Assembly (NCBI GenBank): GCA_016178945.1
Contig: JACOSH010000266.1
Location: forward strand, 1 to 44,324
Length of the DNA: 44,324 nucleotides
From: Acidobacteriota bacterium
GTDB taxonomy: Bacteria > Acidobacteriota > Terriglobia > Bryobacterales > Bryobacteraceae
Reading direction: 5' to 3'
The notes under the pieces were generated by a model. It ran no database searches and was not told where the DNA came from. It saw nothing but the letters and a program-made list of their open reading frames with translations. Numbering within the stretch: the stretch's first letter is position 1; each line of letters begins with the position of its first letter. The position numbers and the translations under genes are program-made. Below, piece by piece: positions 8,095 to 16,195 of this stretch.

Positions 8095-11000
8095 TTACGC
8101 CCGGTATCGAAGGTACGCGGCCGGCACGACGGCCATGTTCAGGGCGGTCGAGGACAGCAGGCCGCACAGGATCACCAGGGCCATGGGCGCCTGAATCTCG
8201 CTGCCTGGCTTTCCCATGCCCAGCGCGATAGGGATCAGGGCCAGCCCGGCGGCCAGCGCGGTCATCAGGATCGGGGAAACGCGCTCCGTGGCCCCTTGGA
8301 GGACGGCATGACGGATATCCGTAAGTCCTTCGACTTCGCGCAGGCGCCGGATGTGCGAGACCAGCATGATGCCGTTCCGCGTGGCGATGCCGAACAGCGT
8401 GATGAAGCCGATGATCGAGGCGACCGACAGCACGCCCCCGGACAGGTAGACACCCACCACGCCGCCGGCCAAGGCCAGCGGCAGATTCAGCATGATGATC
8501 AGGGCGTCGCGAATGGAGCCGAACGCCGTCGTCAGAACCAGCAGGATTCCGGCAATCACCAGGAGTCCGAGGACTCCCAGGCGCTGGGACGCGGCGGCTT
8601 CACTTTCGAATTGACCGCCGTACTCCACCCGGTAACCCGGCGGAAACCGGACGGCGGTGGCGACGCGGCCCCGGAGGGCGTTGACCACGGTCCGCAGATC
8701 ATGCCCCGCCACATTGCACTGGACCACGATCCGGCGCTGCACTCCCTCGCGCATGATGAAGTTCGGCCCCCGATCTTCACGAATCTCCGCCAGCGCCGAG
8801 AGCGGAACCTTGGCCCCGGAGGACGTATCGACCTGGGTGCGCGCAATGTCCTCAATGCCAGACGGCGTGTCCCCCCGGTACCGCACCACCAACGGGAAGC
8901 TGAGCTGACCCTCGAACACCTGGCCCGCTTCCGCTCCGGCGAAGGCGGTCCGCAGAGTCTGGGTCACCGCGCCCGCGGGCACGCCATACCGGGCGGCGGC
9001 GGACGGGTCCACCTTGACCCGCAGCGCCGGAATGTCCGTCTGCTGTTCGATCGCCAGATCGACGACGCCCGGAATGCCCTTCATGGCTTCGTGGACTTGT
9101 CCGGCGAGCGCGCGGAGAGCCGCCAGATCGTCGCCGAAGATCTTGACCGCGATGTTGGCCCGGGTCCCCGAAAGCAAGTGATCGATCCGATGGGAGATCG
9201 GCTGGCCGATGGACACATTCATGCCGGGCAGGAGCGCGGCCTTATCTCGAATGTCTTCGAGCACGGCTTCCTTGGGCCGTTGCTTCATCTTCAGATCCAC
9301 GTCGATCTCGGCGGATTCGACTCCCTGAACATGCTCGTCGAGCTCCGCTCTTCCGGTTCGGCGGGCGGTCGACGCGACCTCCGGCACGGTGTGGAGGATT
9401 CGCTCCAGGGCGCTGCCCAGACGGTCGGATTCGGCCAGACTCGTGCCGGGCAGGGTGACGGCGCTGATCGTCAGCGTTCCTTCGTTGAACTCGGGCAGGA
9501 ACGCACGCCCCATCGAGAAATAGGAGGCAACGGCCGCGGCCAGCAGAAGGACCGAGCCGCCCAGCACCATCCCGGAGTGATCGATCGACCAGCGCAGGCA
9601 CGGCTGGTACAGCCGTTTGACCAGGCGCACCAGCCACGGCTCGCGCTCGGACTTGATGGCCGGCAACCAGAGCGAACACAACGCCGGCGTGACCGTGAGG
9701 GCGGTCAGCAGCGACGCCAGGAGCGCCACCACGTAGGCGAATCCCAAGGGCCGCAATAGACGGCCCTCCACGCTGCTCAGGAAGAACAACGGCAGGAATA
9801 CCAGTCCGACGATGATGGTTGCGAAGACGACCGAGCCCCGGATCTCGGCGCTGGCGCGATAGACCACCTCGAGGGCGGCCAGCCGCTCGGCGGCGGGCTT
9901 CCGCGCATTCTCGCGCAGACGCCGCACCACGTTCTCGACGTCGATAATGGCGTCGTCCACCAGTTCTCCGATGGCGATGGCCAGCCCTCCCAGGCTCATG
10001 CTGTTGATGGTTAAGCCGAAGAAGTTCATGGTGAGGACGGCGGCAACCAGCGAGAGCGGGATGGCTACCAGGGTGATCGCGGCGGCCCGGAGATTCGCCA
10101 GGAACAGCAGCACCACAATCACCACCAGCGCCGATCCGTCGCGCAAAGCCTTTTCCAGATTGCCGAGAGCGCGTTCGATAAAATCGGCCTGGCGGAAGAT
10201 GCGCCGGTCGAGGGACATTCCGGGCGGCAGTGTGCGTTGGATGGCGTCCAGCGTCGAATCCAGCGCGCGGGTCAACTCCAGGGTGTTCGCCCCGGGCTGT
10301 TTCTGAATGCCGAGGATCACGGCCGGCGCCGCGTTGTGCGATCCCTCCGCTCGCTTGAGAGCTTCGCCGATCCGCACGCTGGCGAGGTCGCGAATCAGGA
10401 TCGGACGCGTTCCCACGCTAGCGACCACCACCCGGCCGATGTCCTCTTCGGTCCGCACCCGTCCGATCCCTTGGATCAGGTATTCCTGGCCACCGGCGAC
10501 CATGAAGCCCGCCGAGGAATTCCGGTTGGCGGCCTTTAACGCCGTTTCCACATCGACGAGGGTCAGGTGATACGCGCGGAGCCGCTGAGCGTCCACCAGC
10601 ACCTGATACTGCTTCTGCCCGCCGCCGGTGGGAATCACCTGCGAGACACCGGGCACGGCGAGTAAGCGGCGGCGAACCACGGTCTCGGCAATCGTACGGA
10701 GCTCGAGGGGAGAGTGGCGATCGGACTCCAGGGAGACAAACAGGATCTCTCCCATGATCGAGGAGACCGGCGCCAGGAAGGGTCTTTCCACGGAGGCCGG
10801 CAGCGAGCCCGACACCGTGTTCAGCTTCTCGGTCACGGTCTGCCGCGCCCTTTGAATGTCCTGTCCCCAGTCAAACTCCACCCAGATCACCGCCACACCC
10901 ACCGCGGTCGCGGACCGCACCCGGCGGACACCGGCGGCTCCATTCAAGGCGGATTCGATGGGAAAAGTCGCCAAGGCCTCCATCTCCGCCGGCGCCATCC

Positions 11001-11163
11001 CCGCACCTTCCACCAGAACGGTCACCGTCGGAGCGCTGAGATCCGGCAGCACATCGACCGGCGCCTTCGAAATGGCGTATCCACCCCACAGCAGGAAGGC
11101 CGCGGCGCACGCCAGCACCAGGACCCGGTTGCCAAGAGACCACCGAATGAGAGCATCCGTCAT
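8095..11163 (-). CDS. RND efflux pump, CzcA/CusA-type (heavy-metal class)
   Basis: This 1022-residue inner-membrane pump has the standard RND order: a first membrane helix at about 13-30 followed by SKAPVDVLPDLSAPTV, the porter domains, a helix bundle at about 335-535, a second periplasmic half and a final bundle ending SSTALNMAVVPAAYLRYRA. The TM4 motif is GELVDDAIIDVENVVRRL with Asp403 and Asp404, the acidic residues expected for proton relay in the HME branch. The first-helix motif resembles CzcA/CusA rather than AcrB. It would export metal cations or a small toxicant from the periplasm through the outer-membrane factor, using proton motive force. It is the last gene of the operon, 12 bases after the adaptor. 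The exact metal cannot be read from sequence. Confidence 0.93.
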   Translation of the reverse strand: MTDALIRWSLGNRVLVLACAAAFLLWGGYAISKAPVDVLPDLSAPTVTVLVEGAGMAPAEMEALATFPIESALNGAAGVRRVRSATAVGVAVIWVEFDWGQDIQRARQTVTEKLNTVSGSLPASVERPFLAPVSSIMGEILFVSLESDRHSPLELRTIAETVVRRRLLAVPGVSQVIPTGGGQKQYQVLVDAQRLRAYHLTLVDVETALKAANRNSSAGFMVAGGQEYLIQGIGRVRTEEDIGRVVVASVGTRPILIRDLASVRIGEALKRAEGSHNAAPAVILGIQKQPGANTLELTRALDSTLDAIQRTLPPGMSLDRRIFRQADFIERALGNLEKALRDGSALVVIVVLLFLANLRAAAITLVAIPLSLVAAVLTMNFFGLTINSMSLGGLAIAIGELVDDAIIDVENVVRRLRENARKPAAERLAALEVVYRASAEIRGSVVFATIIVGLVFLPLFFLSSVEGRLLRPLGFAYVVALLASLLTALTVTPALCSLWLPAIKSEREPWLVRLVKRLYQPCLRWSIDHSGMVLGGSVLLLAAAVASYFSMGRAFLPEFNEGTLTISAVTLPGTSLAESDRLGSALERILHTVPEVASTARRTGRAELDEHVQGVESAEIDVDLKMKQRPKEAVLEDIRDKAALLPGMNVSIGQPISHRIDHLLSGTRANIAVKIFGDDLAALRALAGQVHEAMKGIPGVVDLAIEQQTDIPALRVKVDPSAAARYGVPAGAVTQTLRTAFAGAEAGQVFEGQLSFPLVVRYRGDTPSGIEDIARTQVDTSSGAKVPLSALAEIREDRGPNFIMREGVQRRIVVQCNVAGHDLRTVVNALRGRVATAVRFPPGYRVEYGGQFESEAAASQRLGVLGLLVIAGILLVLTTAFGSIRDALIIMLNLPLALAGGVVGVYLSGGVLSVASIIGFITLFGIATRNGIMLVSHIRRLREVEGLTDIRHAVLQGATERVSPILMTALAAGLALIPIALGMGKPGSEIQAPMALVILCGLLSSTALNMAVVPAAYLRYRA

Positions 11164-11175
11164 GATCGTTGTCCT

Positions 11176-12702
11176 CTAGTGTACGTGCCCATGCGCGGGA
11201 ATCTGGCTCGACAGGGCGGCAAGCCGGATCAGGTATGCGCCCCTGGTGACAACGCGCTCGCCGGGCCGGAGCCCTTCCAGAACCTGCGCGTACTCTCCTT
11301 GACGATGTCCCAGCTTCAGGGGACGGCGGGCGAAGGCTTCGCCCGTGACCTGAACGAAGACCACCGGCCGGCCGGCATCGTCGACGATGGCCGATTCCCG
11401 CACCGCCGGGGCCGTCGTCCCGGCCGCGGTGAAGAGGCGCGCCGTGACCGCCTGGCCGATGGCCAGTCGCGCATCCCGGTTGTCCACTTCATAGATCACC
11501 GGAACAGTGCGAGCCTGGGGATCCACCACACGGCCAGTCGAAACCAAACGCCCAATCGGCTTCCACGATCCTTCACCGGCCCGCCACTCGGCGCCGGTCA
11601 GCGTCCGAAGGCGCGGCAACTCGCTCTCGGGAACGCTGGCCGTGATATAGACCTGAGCGGCGTCCACGAGACGAAACAACACGTCGCCGGCGCGCACGTT
11701 GGCTCCGGTGACCGCGCGCGATTCGGTTACCGTACCCGAGATCGGCGCCCGCACGGCAAACAATCTGGCCGCGGCGCCGGCGCCGGCCTCGCGAGTGCTC
11801 TCGTATTGAGCGATCCGCTCTTCAGCCGTCTTCAAGCGAGCCTCGGCCGTGGCTTCAGCGAGCCGCGCCTCTTCCAGGCGCCGCGCCGGCGAGGCTCCGG
11901 CATCCACCAGGCGTTGCGCGCGTTCGCGGTCGCGGCGGGTGAAACGCAGGGCGTTCTCGGATTCGGCCCGGACCAGTTGCAGCGCCGGCAAGTCGGCCGG
12001 GGTGCTGGCGGGCGGTGCGATGCGCGCCAGCACCTCCCCAATAGCTACCGCGCGGCCGGCCGGGATCGCCACCGCCTCGGCGACACGCCCGTCCAGCGGC
12101 GCGGTGACGTCGCCCTGACCTCCCGCCCGGGGTTGGACTTCGGCGGGGGCCGTGAAGCTGGGGCGCACCGTCCGTTCGGTAACCGTTTCGGTGGCGAAAT
12201 CCAGGGACCATTGCTGCTCCTTAAGGAAAGCGATGGTCTCCTCCTGTGGCTTACCGGGCGGATGTCCGGATGCGCTCGCCTCGCCGGCATAAACTGTAAC
12301 GGTTCCCAGGTCGTGCGTGTCGCTCAGATCGGAGGACCGCACCAGCACGCTCATCGTGAAAGCGCCAGGCGCGGAAGGCTTGACATCGACTCCGAAGATG
12401 CCCGGGCGAGAGGGACCGGTGGTCGAGAATCGCTCGGTTCCCCCCGCCGACGCCAGCCGGATCTCGACGCTGCCGGCCGCCAGAGGCTTGAAATTATCGA
12501 GCCGCGTCAGGTGAACCGCGAAACGCCCCGTATGACCGGCGATGAGCGCCGGGTACTCCATGAACAACTCCGTGCGAGGAGACCAGTGCGACACACTGAA
12601 TCCTTCCGGCTTCCCGTCCGCCGGAGATCTCTGCTCCGCGTTTGGGCGCGTGCAGGAACAGAGCGTGCATACGGCTAGAATCGCGAGACCGTACTTCTTC
12701 AC
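11176..12702 (-). CDS. RND periplasmic adaptor lipoprotein (CzcB/CusB-type)
   Basis: The protein is 508 residues and starts with a lipoprotein signal whose lipobox is TLCSC (MKKYGLAILAVCTLCSC). Residues from about 200 on are the usual membrane-fusion-protein order: lipoyl half (PLDGRVAEAVAIPAGRAVAIGEVLARI), alpha-hairpin with heptads (QLVRAESENALRFTRRDRER onward), second lipoyl half (VRAPISGTVTESRAVTGANV), beta-barrel and a membrane-proximal end (LRPGERVVTRGAYLI). About 150 N-terminal residues form an additional beta-rich Ig-like region (LFMEYPALIAGHTGRFAVHL), a feature of some heavy-metal adaptors. Its start overlaps the stop of the outer-membrane factor gene by 4 bases. It bridges the inner-membrane pump and outer-membrane channel. 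No CusB-like methionine cluster is obvious, so copper is not favoured on sequence. Confidence 0.92.
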   Translation of the reverse strand: MKKYGLAILAVCTLCSCTRPNAEQRSPADGKPEGFSVSHWSPRTELFMEYPALIAGHTGRFAVHLTRLDNFKPLAAGSVEIRLASAGGTERFSTTGPSRPGIFGVDVKPSAPGAFTMSVLVRSSDLSDTHDLGTVTVYAGEASASGHPPGKPQEETIAFLKEQQWSLDFATETVTERTVRPSFTAPAEVQPRAGGQGDVTAPLDGRVAEAVAIPAGRAVAIGEVLARIAPPASTPADLPALQLVRAESENALRFTRRDRERAQRLVDAGASPARRLEEARLAEATAEARLKTAEERIAQYESTREAGAGAAARLFAVRAPISGTVTESRAVTGANVRAGDVLFRLVDAAQVYITASVPESELPRLRTLTGAEWRAGEGSWKPIGRLVSTGRVVDPQARTVPVIYEVDNRDARLAIGQAVTARLFTAAGTTAPAVRESAIVDDAGRPVVFVQVTGEAFARRPLKLGHRQGEYAQVLEGLRPGERVVTRGAYLIRLAALSSQIPAHGHVH

Positions 12703-13919
12703 GGCGTCGCCTCCTCACCCACGGCCCGGTCGAGTTCAATGACCGCCTCCTTCGCCAGAGCCCGCAGATCGAGGAGGCGCAGCAGCGCTTGGCGGTTGAC
12801 GCGATAGGAGTCCAGAAGCTCGAGGATGCCGATCTGGCCTTCTTGGTAGGAAACGCGAGCGATCCGGGTCAGATCGGCTCCAACCTCGTTTACTTCGCGC
12901 CGGTACTGGTCCACAGCGGCGGTTCGCGCCTCGAGCGCCAGGGCGGCCACCGCGACTTCCGCGCGGATCCGCCGTTCGAGCGCTTCGCGGCGAGCGGCAC
13001 TCCGCTCCTGTTCCGCACGCCAGTGCGCCGCCTCGGTCTGTCCCTTATTGAAGACCGGAAGTGAAATCCGGATGCCGATGGCCGGCGATGTTTCGGTCCG
13101 GCCTGGGGCTACGTCACCACGCTTGATGCCGGCGATCGCCACAGGTTCCGGATATCGCAACCGCTCGGCGGCCCGCGTTTCCAACCGGTAACGCTCCATG
13201 TGCCGCTGTTCCGCGATGTATTCCGCGCGCCGCGACAGGGCGCGACGGGCCAGCTCCTCCAGCCCGGGAACCATCGCCGGCGTCTCGATCGCGGCGGCCA
13301 CGCGCTGAATCGAGACTCCGGCGGGCAGGTAAGCGGTCAGGGCGGCGCGAGCCTGCGCCGTGTCGCTGCGCGCCAGAGCCCATTGCGAGCGCTGCTCCGC
13401 GAGCTCGCGCTCGGCTCTGAGGCGGTCGTAGCGGGACCCTTCTCCTTCCCGCTCGCGGGCGCGCAGAATCCGGATCACTTCTTCCAGTTCGCGCATTCCG
13501 TCCGCCAGAACGCCTTCCCGCGTCTGTGCAGCCACGGCCCGGTAAAACGCCCTGCGGACGTCCATGCGCAACGACCACAGCACCGCCGCCGCGTCCGATT
13601 CCGCTGCTTCGACGGCCGCTGCGCCGGCCTGCTTCAACAGTCCGCGCCGTCCGGAGACCGGCAATGATTGTTCGAGCTGGAAGAAAGCGGCATATCCGGC
13701 GCCTTCCCGCGAGCCGATGGCTCCCGGATTCGGCAGCAGCGTCCGGCCAGCGGCTTCAGCCCGCGCGGATTCCGCCTTCGCTTTGGCTTCGCGCGCGTAT
13801 GGACTCTGCTCCAGGAACTTCTCCATGACCCGCGCCTCGGTCCAATCCACCACTTGGCCGGGTAATGGCCCGCACAGGGCAAGCAGCACGCATGCAGGCG
13901 CGCGCGTCTGCAATCTCAT
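12699..13919 (-). CDS. TolC-family outer-membrane efflux factor (CzcC-type)
   Basis: The 406-residue protein has a signal peptide (RAPACVLLALCGPLPGQ) and two long alpha-helical repeats typical of outer-membrane factors: an early pair rich in Ala/Glu/Arg (AREAKAKAESARAEAAGRT) and a second near the end (LTRIARVSYQEGQIGILELL, LDLRALAKEAVIELDRAVG). It forms the outer-membrane exit duct of the pump encoded downstream. GAGGAG lies just before the ATG. The gene overlaps the adaptor by 4 bases, so the order factor-adaptor-pump is one transcription unit, the same order as czcCBA. Confidence 0.92.
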   Translation of the reverse strand: MRLQTRAPACVLLALCGPLPGQVVDWTEARVMEKFLEQSPYAREAKAKAESARAEAAGRTLLPNPGAIGSREGAGYAAFFQLEQSLPVSGRRGLLKQAGAAAVEAAESDAAAVLWSLRMDVRRAFYRAVAAQTREGVLADGMRELEEVIRILRAREREGEGSRYDRLRAERELAEQRSQWALARSDTAQARAALTAYLPAGVSIQRVAAAIETPAMVPGLEELARRALSRRAEYIAEQRHMERYRLETRAAERLRYPEPVAIAGIKRGDVAPGRTETSPAIGIRISLPVFNKGQTEAAHWRAEQERSAARREALERRIRAEVAVAALALEARTAAVDQYRREVNEVGADLTRIARVSYQEGQIGILELLDSYRVNRQALLRLLDLRALAKEAVIELDRAVGEEATP

Positions 13920-13959
13920 AGAGTCTCCTCAAGAAAAAAGATTAGAAGCGGGACACACG

Positions 13960-14346
13960 TCAGGCAGGCAGGGGGAGAGGAGGAGCGCGGGAGGGTCGAT
14001 GGAGGGCAAGAGGAGGATCGTGACCGCAGACCGGCGGCGCCGGTCTCAGGAATTCGGTATCCTCAACCGGTTCCGGAACGGCGGGCGGCCGCGCCGCCAG
14101 CCATAAGGAGAACCCGGCGGGCGCGACTGTCTGAAACCAGGTGACAGCGCGCGCGTCGCCAGCCGGATCGATCTCGTCAAAGACCGCGCCGTCCACGTCC
14201 GGCGAAGCGGCATGCGCGTGGACGTGCGACTGCACGGTCGTGTGATGGGACTCACCGCCACCCTGCTCATGAACGTGATCGCAGGGTGCGCCGGCGAATC
14301 CCAGCAGCAGGGAGGCCGCCACCGTTACCGCTGCGAAGGGACGCAT
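13960..14346 (-). CDS. Small exported His-rich protein preceding the efflux operon
   Basis: This 128-residue protein begins with a hydrophobic export signal (MRPFAAVTVAASLLLGFAG) and then a stretch rich in histidine (CDHVHEQGGGESHHTTVQ, SHVHAHAAS; eight His within about 30 residues). The middle is a plain beta/alpha segment and the C-terminus is Pro/Arg-rich, ending RAPPLPLPA. It lies 40 bases upstream of the outer-membrane factor gene on the same strand. I recognise no family with certainty; its place and composition resemble CzcI-type or other small metal-binding leaders of cation-efflux operons. A TATGCT box ends 9 bases before the ATG. The frame stays open upstream into an A/T-rich repeat, but that extension is repeat sequence, so the ATG at 14346 is preferred. 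Confidence 0.68.
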   Translation of the reverse strand: MRPFAAVTVAASLLLGFAGAPCDHVHEQGGGESHHTTVQSHVHAHAASPDVDGAVFDEIDPAGDARAVTWFQTVAPAGFSLWLAARPPAVPEPVEDTEFLRPAPPVCGHDPPLALHRPSRAPPLPLPA

Positions 14347-14647
14347 CGAACTATTAGCATACGCGGGAGGCGGGGGGGGAGTCAATGGAAGAAAAAAGGC
14401 AAAGGGCAAAAGGCAAAAATCAAAAGGCAAAAGGAATTAGGAAGTAACACTGTTCACTGTTGCCTTCTCAGCCCTTCCCGTGGGCCTGATGGCATACGCG
14501 GCTACAGCTCAGGACCCACTTCCTCGATGCCGGCGCGATGGGGGAGCCAGATGGAGGGAGGTCCGGCGGCTTTGGAAAGAGAAAAGGCAAGAGTAATTAG
14601 GTAGTTCGTCCTAATTTCTTTTGCCTTTTGCCTTTTGCCTTTTTTCT
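14347..14647. repeat. Intergenic region with two copies of the heptamer/core repeat
   Basis: No gene is supported here. At about 14391-14440 there is an AAAAGGC-type heptamer array ending in half of the core (ATTAGGAAG). At about 14578-14647 a second copy has the whole core, ATTAGGTAGTTCGTCCTAAT at 14596-14615, followed by TTTTGCC units and TTTTTTCTTC just before the sulfatase stop codon. The roughly 130 bases between the two copies are ordinary GC-rich sequence in which I see no recognisable gene. The two copies point toward each other, so the region could be a pair of repeats around a lost insert, or two separate insertions. Confidence 0.75.
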
Positions 14648-16126
14648 TCACTGAGGAACATTCTGATAATACACATACCCCCGCCACGGGTCCCGCCCCT
14701 CGATGCGAGGATCGCCGGTCTGCTTCAGATACGCTTCCAGCCGCGTCCACAGCCGCTCCTTGGCCGGACGATACGCCGGGTCCGCCGCCAGGTTCTGCAC
14801 CTGGTAGGGGTCTTTGGCCAGCTCGTACAGTTCTTCTCCCGGCCGCTTGCCAAAACCAAGCTCGTAAGGACGCGCGAACCGCGACTGGTTTTCCGGCGCG
14901 ACCATGAAGGCTTTGGTCGGCCCGGCGTCCACGTCGCCGTGAAAGGTCTTGTTCGACGAGAGGAACGTGGGGCCGCCCGTGGGCCAGCGGTCCGGCTGGA
15001 AGTTGCGGATATAGAGGAACTCACGGGTGCGGATGGCGCGCATGGGATAGGTGGCGCCATCGGGGCGGCACAGCGTGTGGCGCTCGAGCGCCGGGAAGGC
15101 GCAATCCCGTTGGGTTTCGACCAGGCCCCGCTTTCCGGAGTCGAGCAGCGGCAGCAGGCTGCGGCCGGCGGCCCCCGGCGGCGCGGGCAGGCCGGCCGCC
15201 TCGAGGAAAGTCGGGGCGAAGTCGGTGTGGCTGACGAAGTCGTCCACAACGCGCCCCGCGGCCACGCGCTTGCCCCAGCGGATCGCCAGCGGCATGCGTA
15301 CGCCCCAATCGTAAAGATTCACCTTGGCCCGCGGGAAGGGCATGCCATTGTCGCTGGTGACCACAACCAAGGTGTTGTCGAGCTCGCCGGTCCGCTCAAG
15401 CTGGGACAGGATGCGGCCAAGCTGGCGGTCGTACCAGTCGATCTCGGCGCAGTAGTCCAGGATGTCGCCGCGCACCTCCGGCACGTCCGGCCAAAAAGGC
15501 GGCGGCGCGGCATCCTCCAGTTTCTTTCCCGACTTCAGACCGAGACCCTCCTCATAGACGCGGTGCGGCTCACGGCTGCCAAACCAGAAACAGAAGGGCG
15601 AGCCGGCCGGACGCGCGGCGAGGAAGTCCTGGAAGTTGGCGGAATAGTCCGTGTTCGAGATCCCTTTCGGGATCGGACCGGCCATCGACCGCTGGTTGTA
15701 CTCCTTGCCGCACGGATGCCGCTTGAGCCCCCCGGCCTGCCAGTTTCCGGGGCCCCAGCTCTTGCCCGTGAAGCCGGTGTGGTAGCCGGCGTCTTCCAGG
15801 AGATGGGGGAAGAGGGGGAACTTCGAGGGCATCGCGCCGTGAAGTACGCCGCCCTCCTCCACCTGCCAGATGTGCCGGCCCGTGAGGATCGCGCTGCGCG
15901 AGGGTGTGCAGGAGGGGGCGGCGCAGAAGGAATGCGTGAACATCACGCCTTCGCGAGCCACGCGGTCAAACGCGGGTGTCTGGACCAGCTTGCTGCCGAG
16001 GGCTCCGGTATGCAGCCAGGACTGATCGTCGGCGATCGCGAACAGGATATTGGGGCGCGCGGCGCTCCGGCTGCCGCAGCCGGAGGCGAGCCCGGCGGTC
16101 AAGGTCAGGAAGTCGCGTCGGTTCAT
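14648..16126 (-). CDS. Tat-exported sulfatase (heparan-N-sulfatase-like)
   Basis: The protein is 492 residues. It begins MNRRDFLTLTAGLASGCGS, a twin-arginine signal that also contains a lipobox-like SGC. The metal-binding start of the alkaline-phosphatase fold is RPNILFAIADDQS. The formylglycine motif is C73-T-P-S-R inside CAAPSCTPSRSAILTGRH, so the modified residue is Cys73. Later motifs are TGFTGKSWGPGNW, DNTLVVVTSDNGMPFPRAK and LYELAKDPYQVQNLAADP, as in S1 sulfatases. The GRHIWQVEEGG and GKSWGP contexts resemble SGSH-like (N-sulfoglucosamine) enzymes; substrate remains an inference. An anaerobic or aerobic formylglycine-generating enzyme is needed from elsewhere. The open frame continues upstream through antisense of the next gene, but the Tat signal fixes the start at 16126. 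It is divergent from the cytochrome/PQQ operon. Confidence 0.92.
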   Translation of the reverse strand: MNRRDFLTLTAGLASGCGSRSAARPNILFAIADDQSWLHTGALGSKLVQTPAFDRVAREGVMFTHSFCAAPSCTPSRSAILTGRHIWQVEEGGVLHGAMPSKFPLFPHLLEDAGYHTGFTGKSWGPGNWQAGGLKRHPCGKEYNQRSMAGPIPKGISNTDYSANFQDFLAARPAGSPFCFWFGSREPHRVYEEGLGLKSGKKLEDAAPPPFWPDVPEVRGDILDYCAEIDWYDRQLGRILSQLERTGELDNTLVVVTSDNGMPFPRAKVNLYDWGVRMPLAIRWGKRVAAGRVVDDFVSHTDFAPTFLEAAGLPAPPGAAGRSLLPLLDSGKRGLVETQRDCAFPALERHTLCRPDGATYPMRAIRTREFLYIRNFQPDRWPTGGPTFLSSNKTFHGDVDAGPTKAFMVAPENQSRFARPYELGFGKRPGEELYELAKDPYQVQNLAADPAYRPAKERLWTRLEAYLKQTGDPRIEGRDPWRGYVYYQNVPQ

Positions 16127-16178
16127 GGCAAGTCCAGATTGTCCCCCGGCGGCGGCCCGCCGCGCAAGATGCCGGCGA

Positions 16179-16184
16179 TACAAT
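16179..16184 (+). promoter_or_regulatory. -10-like box TACAAT close to the start of the CBM9/cytochrome gene
   Basis: TACAAT ends 11 bases before the ATG at 16196, with no convincing -35 box or Shine-Dalgarno between. It fits the near-leaderless pattern seen before other genes in this window. The start of a transcript has not been observed, so this is by sequence alone. Confidence 0.4.
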
Positions 16185-16195
16185 AGGAATCCACT

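Noticed and set aside
10714-12678. A 654-codon plus-strand frame opposite the RND adaptor and pump
   Set aside because: It is antisense to two strongly supported efflux genes and has only Arg/Gly/Gln-rich content.
14212-14604. A plus-strand frame of 130 codons across the repeats upstream of the sulfatase
   Set aside because: It crosses two repeat copies and is antisense to the His-rich gene; no family or ribosome site supports it.
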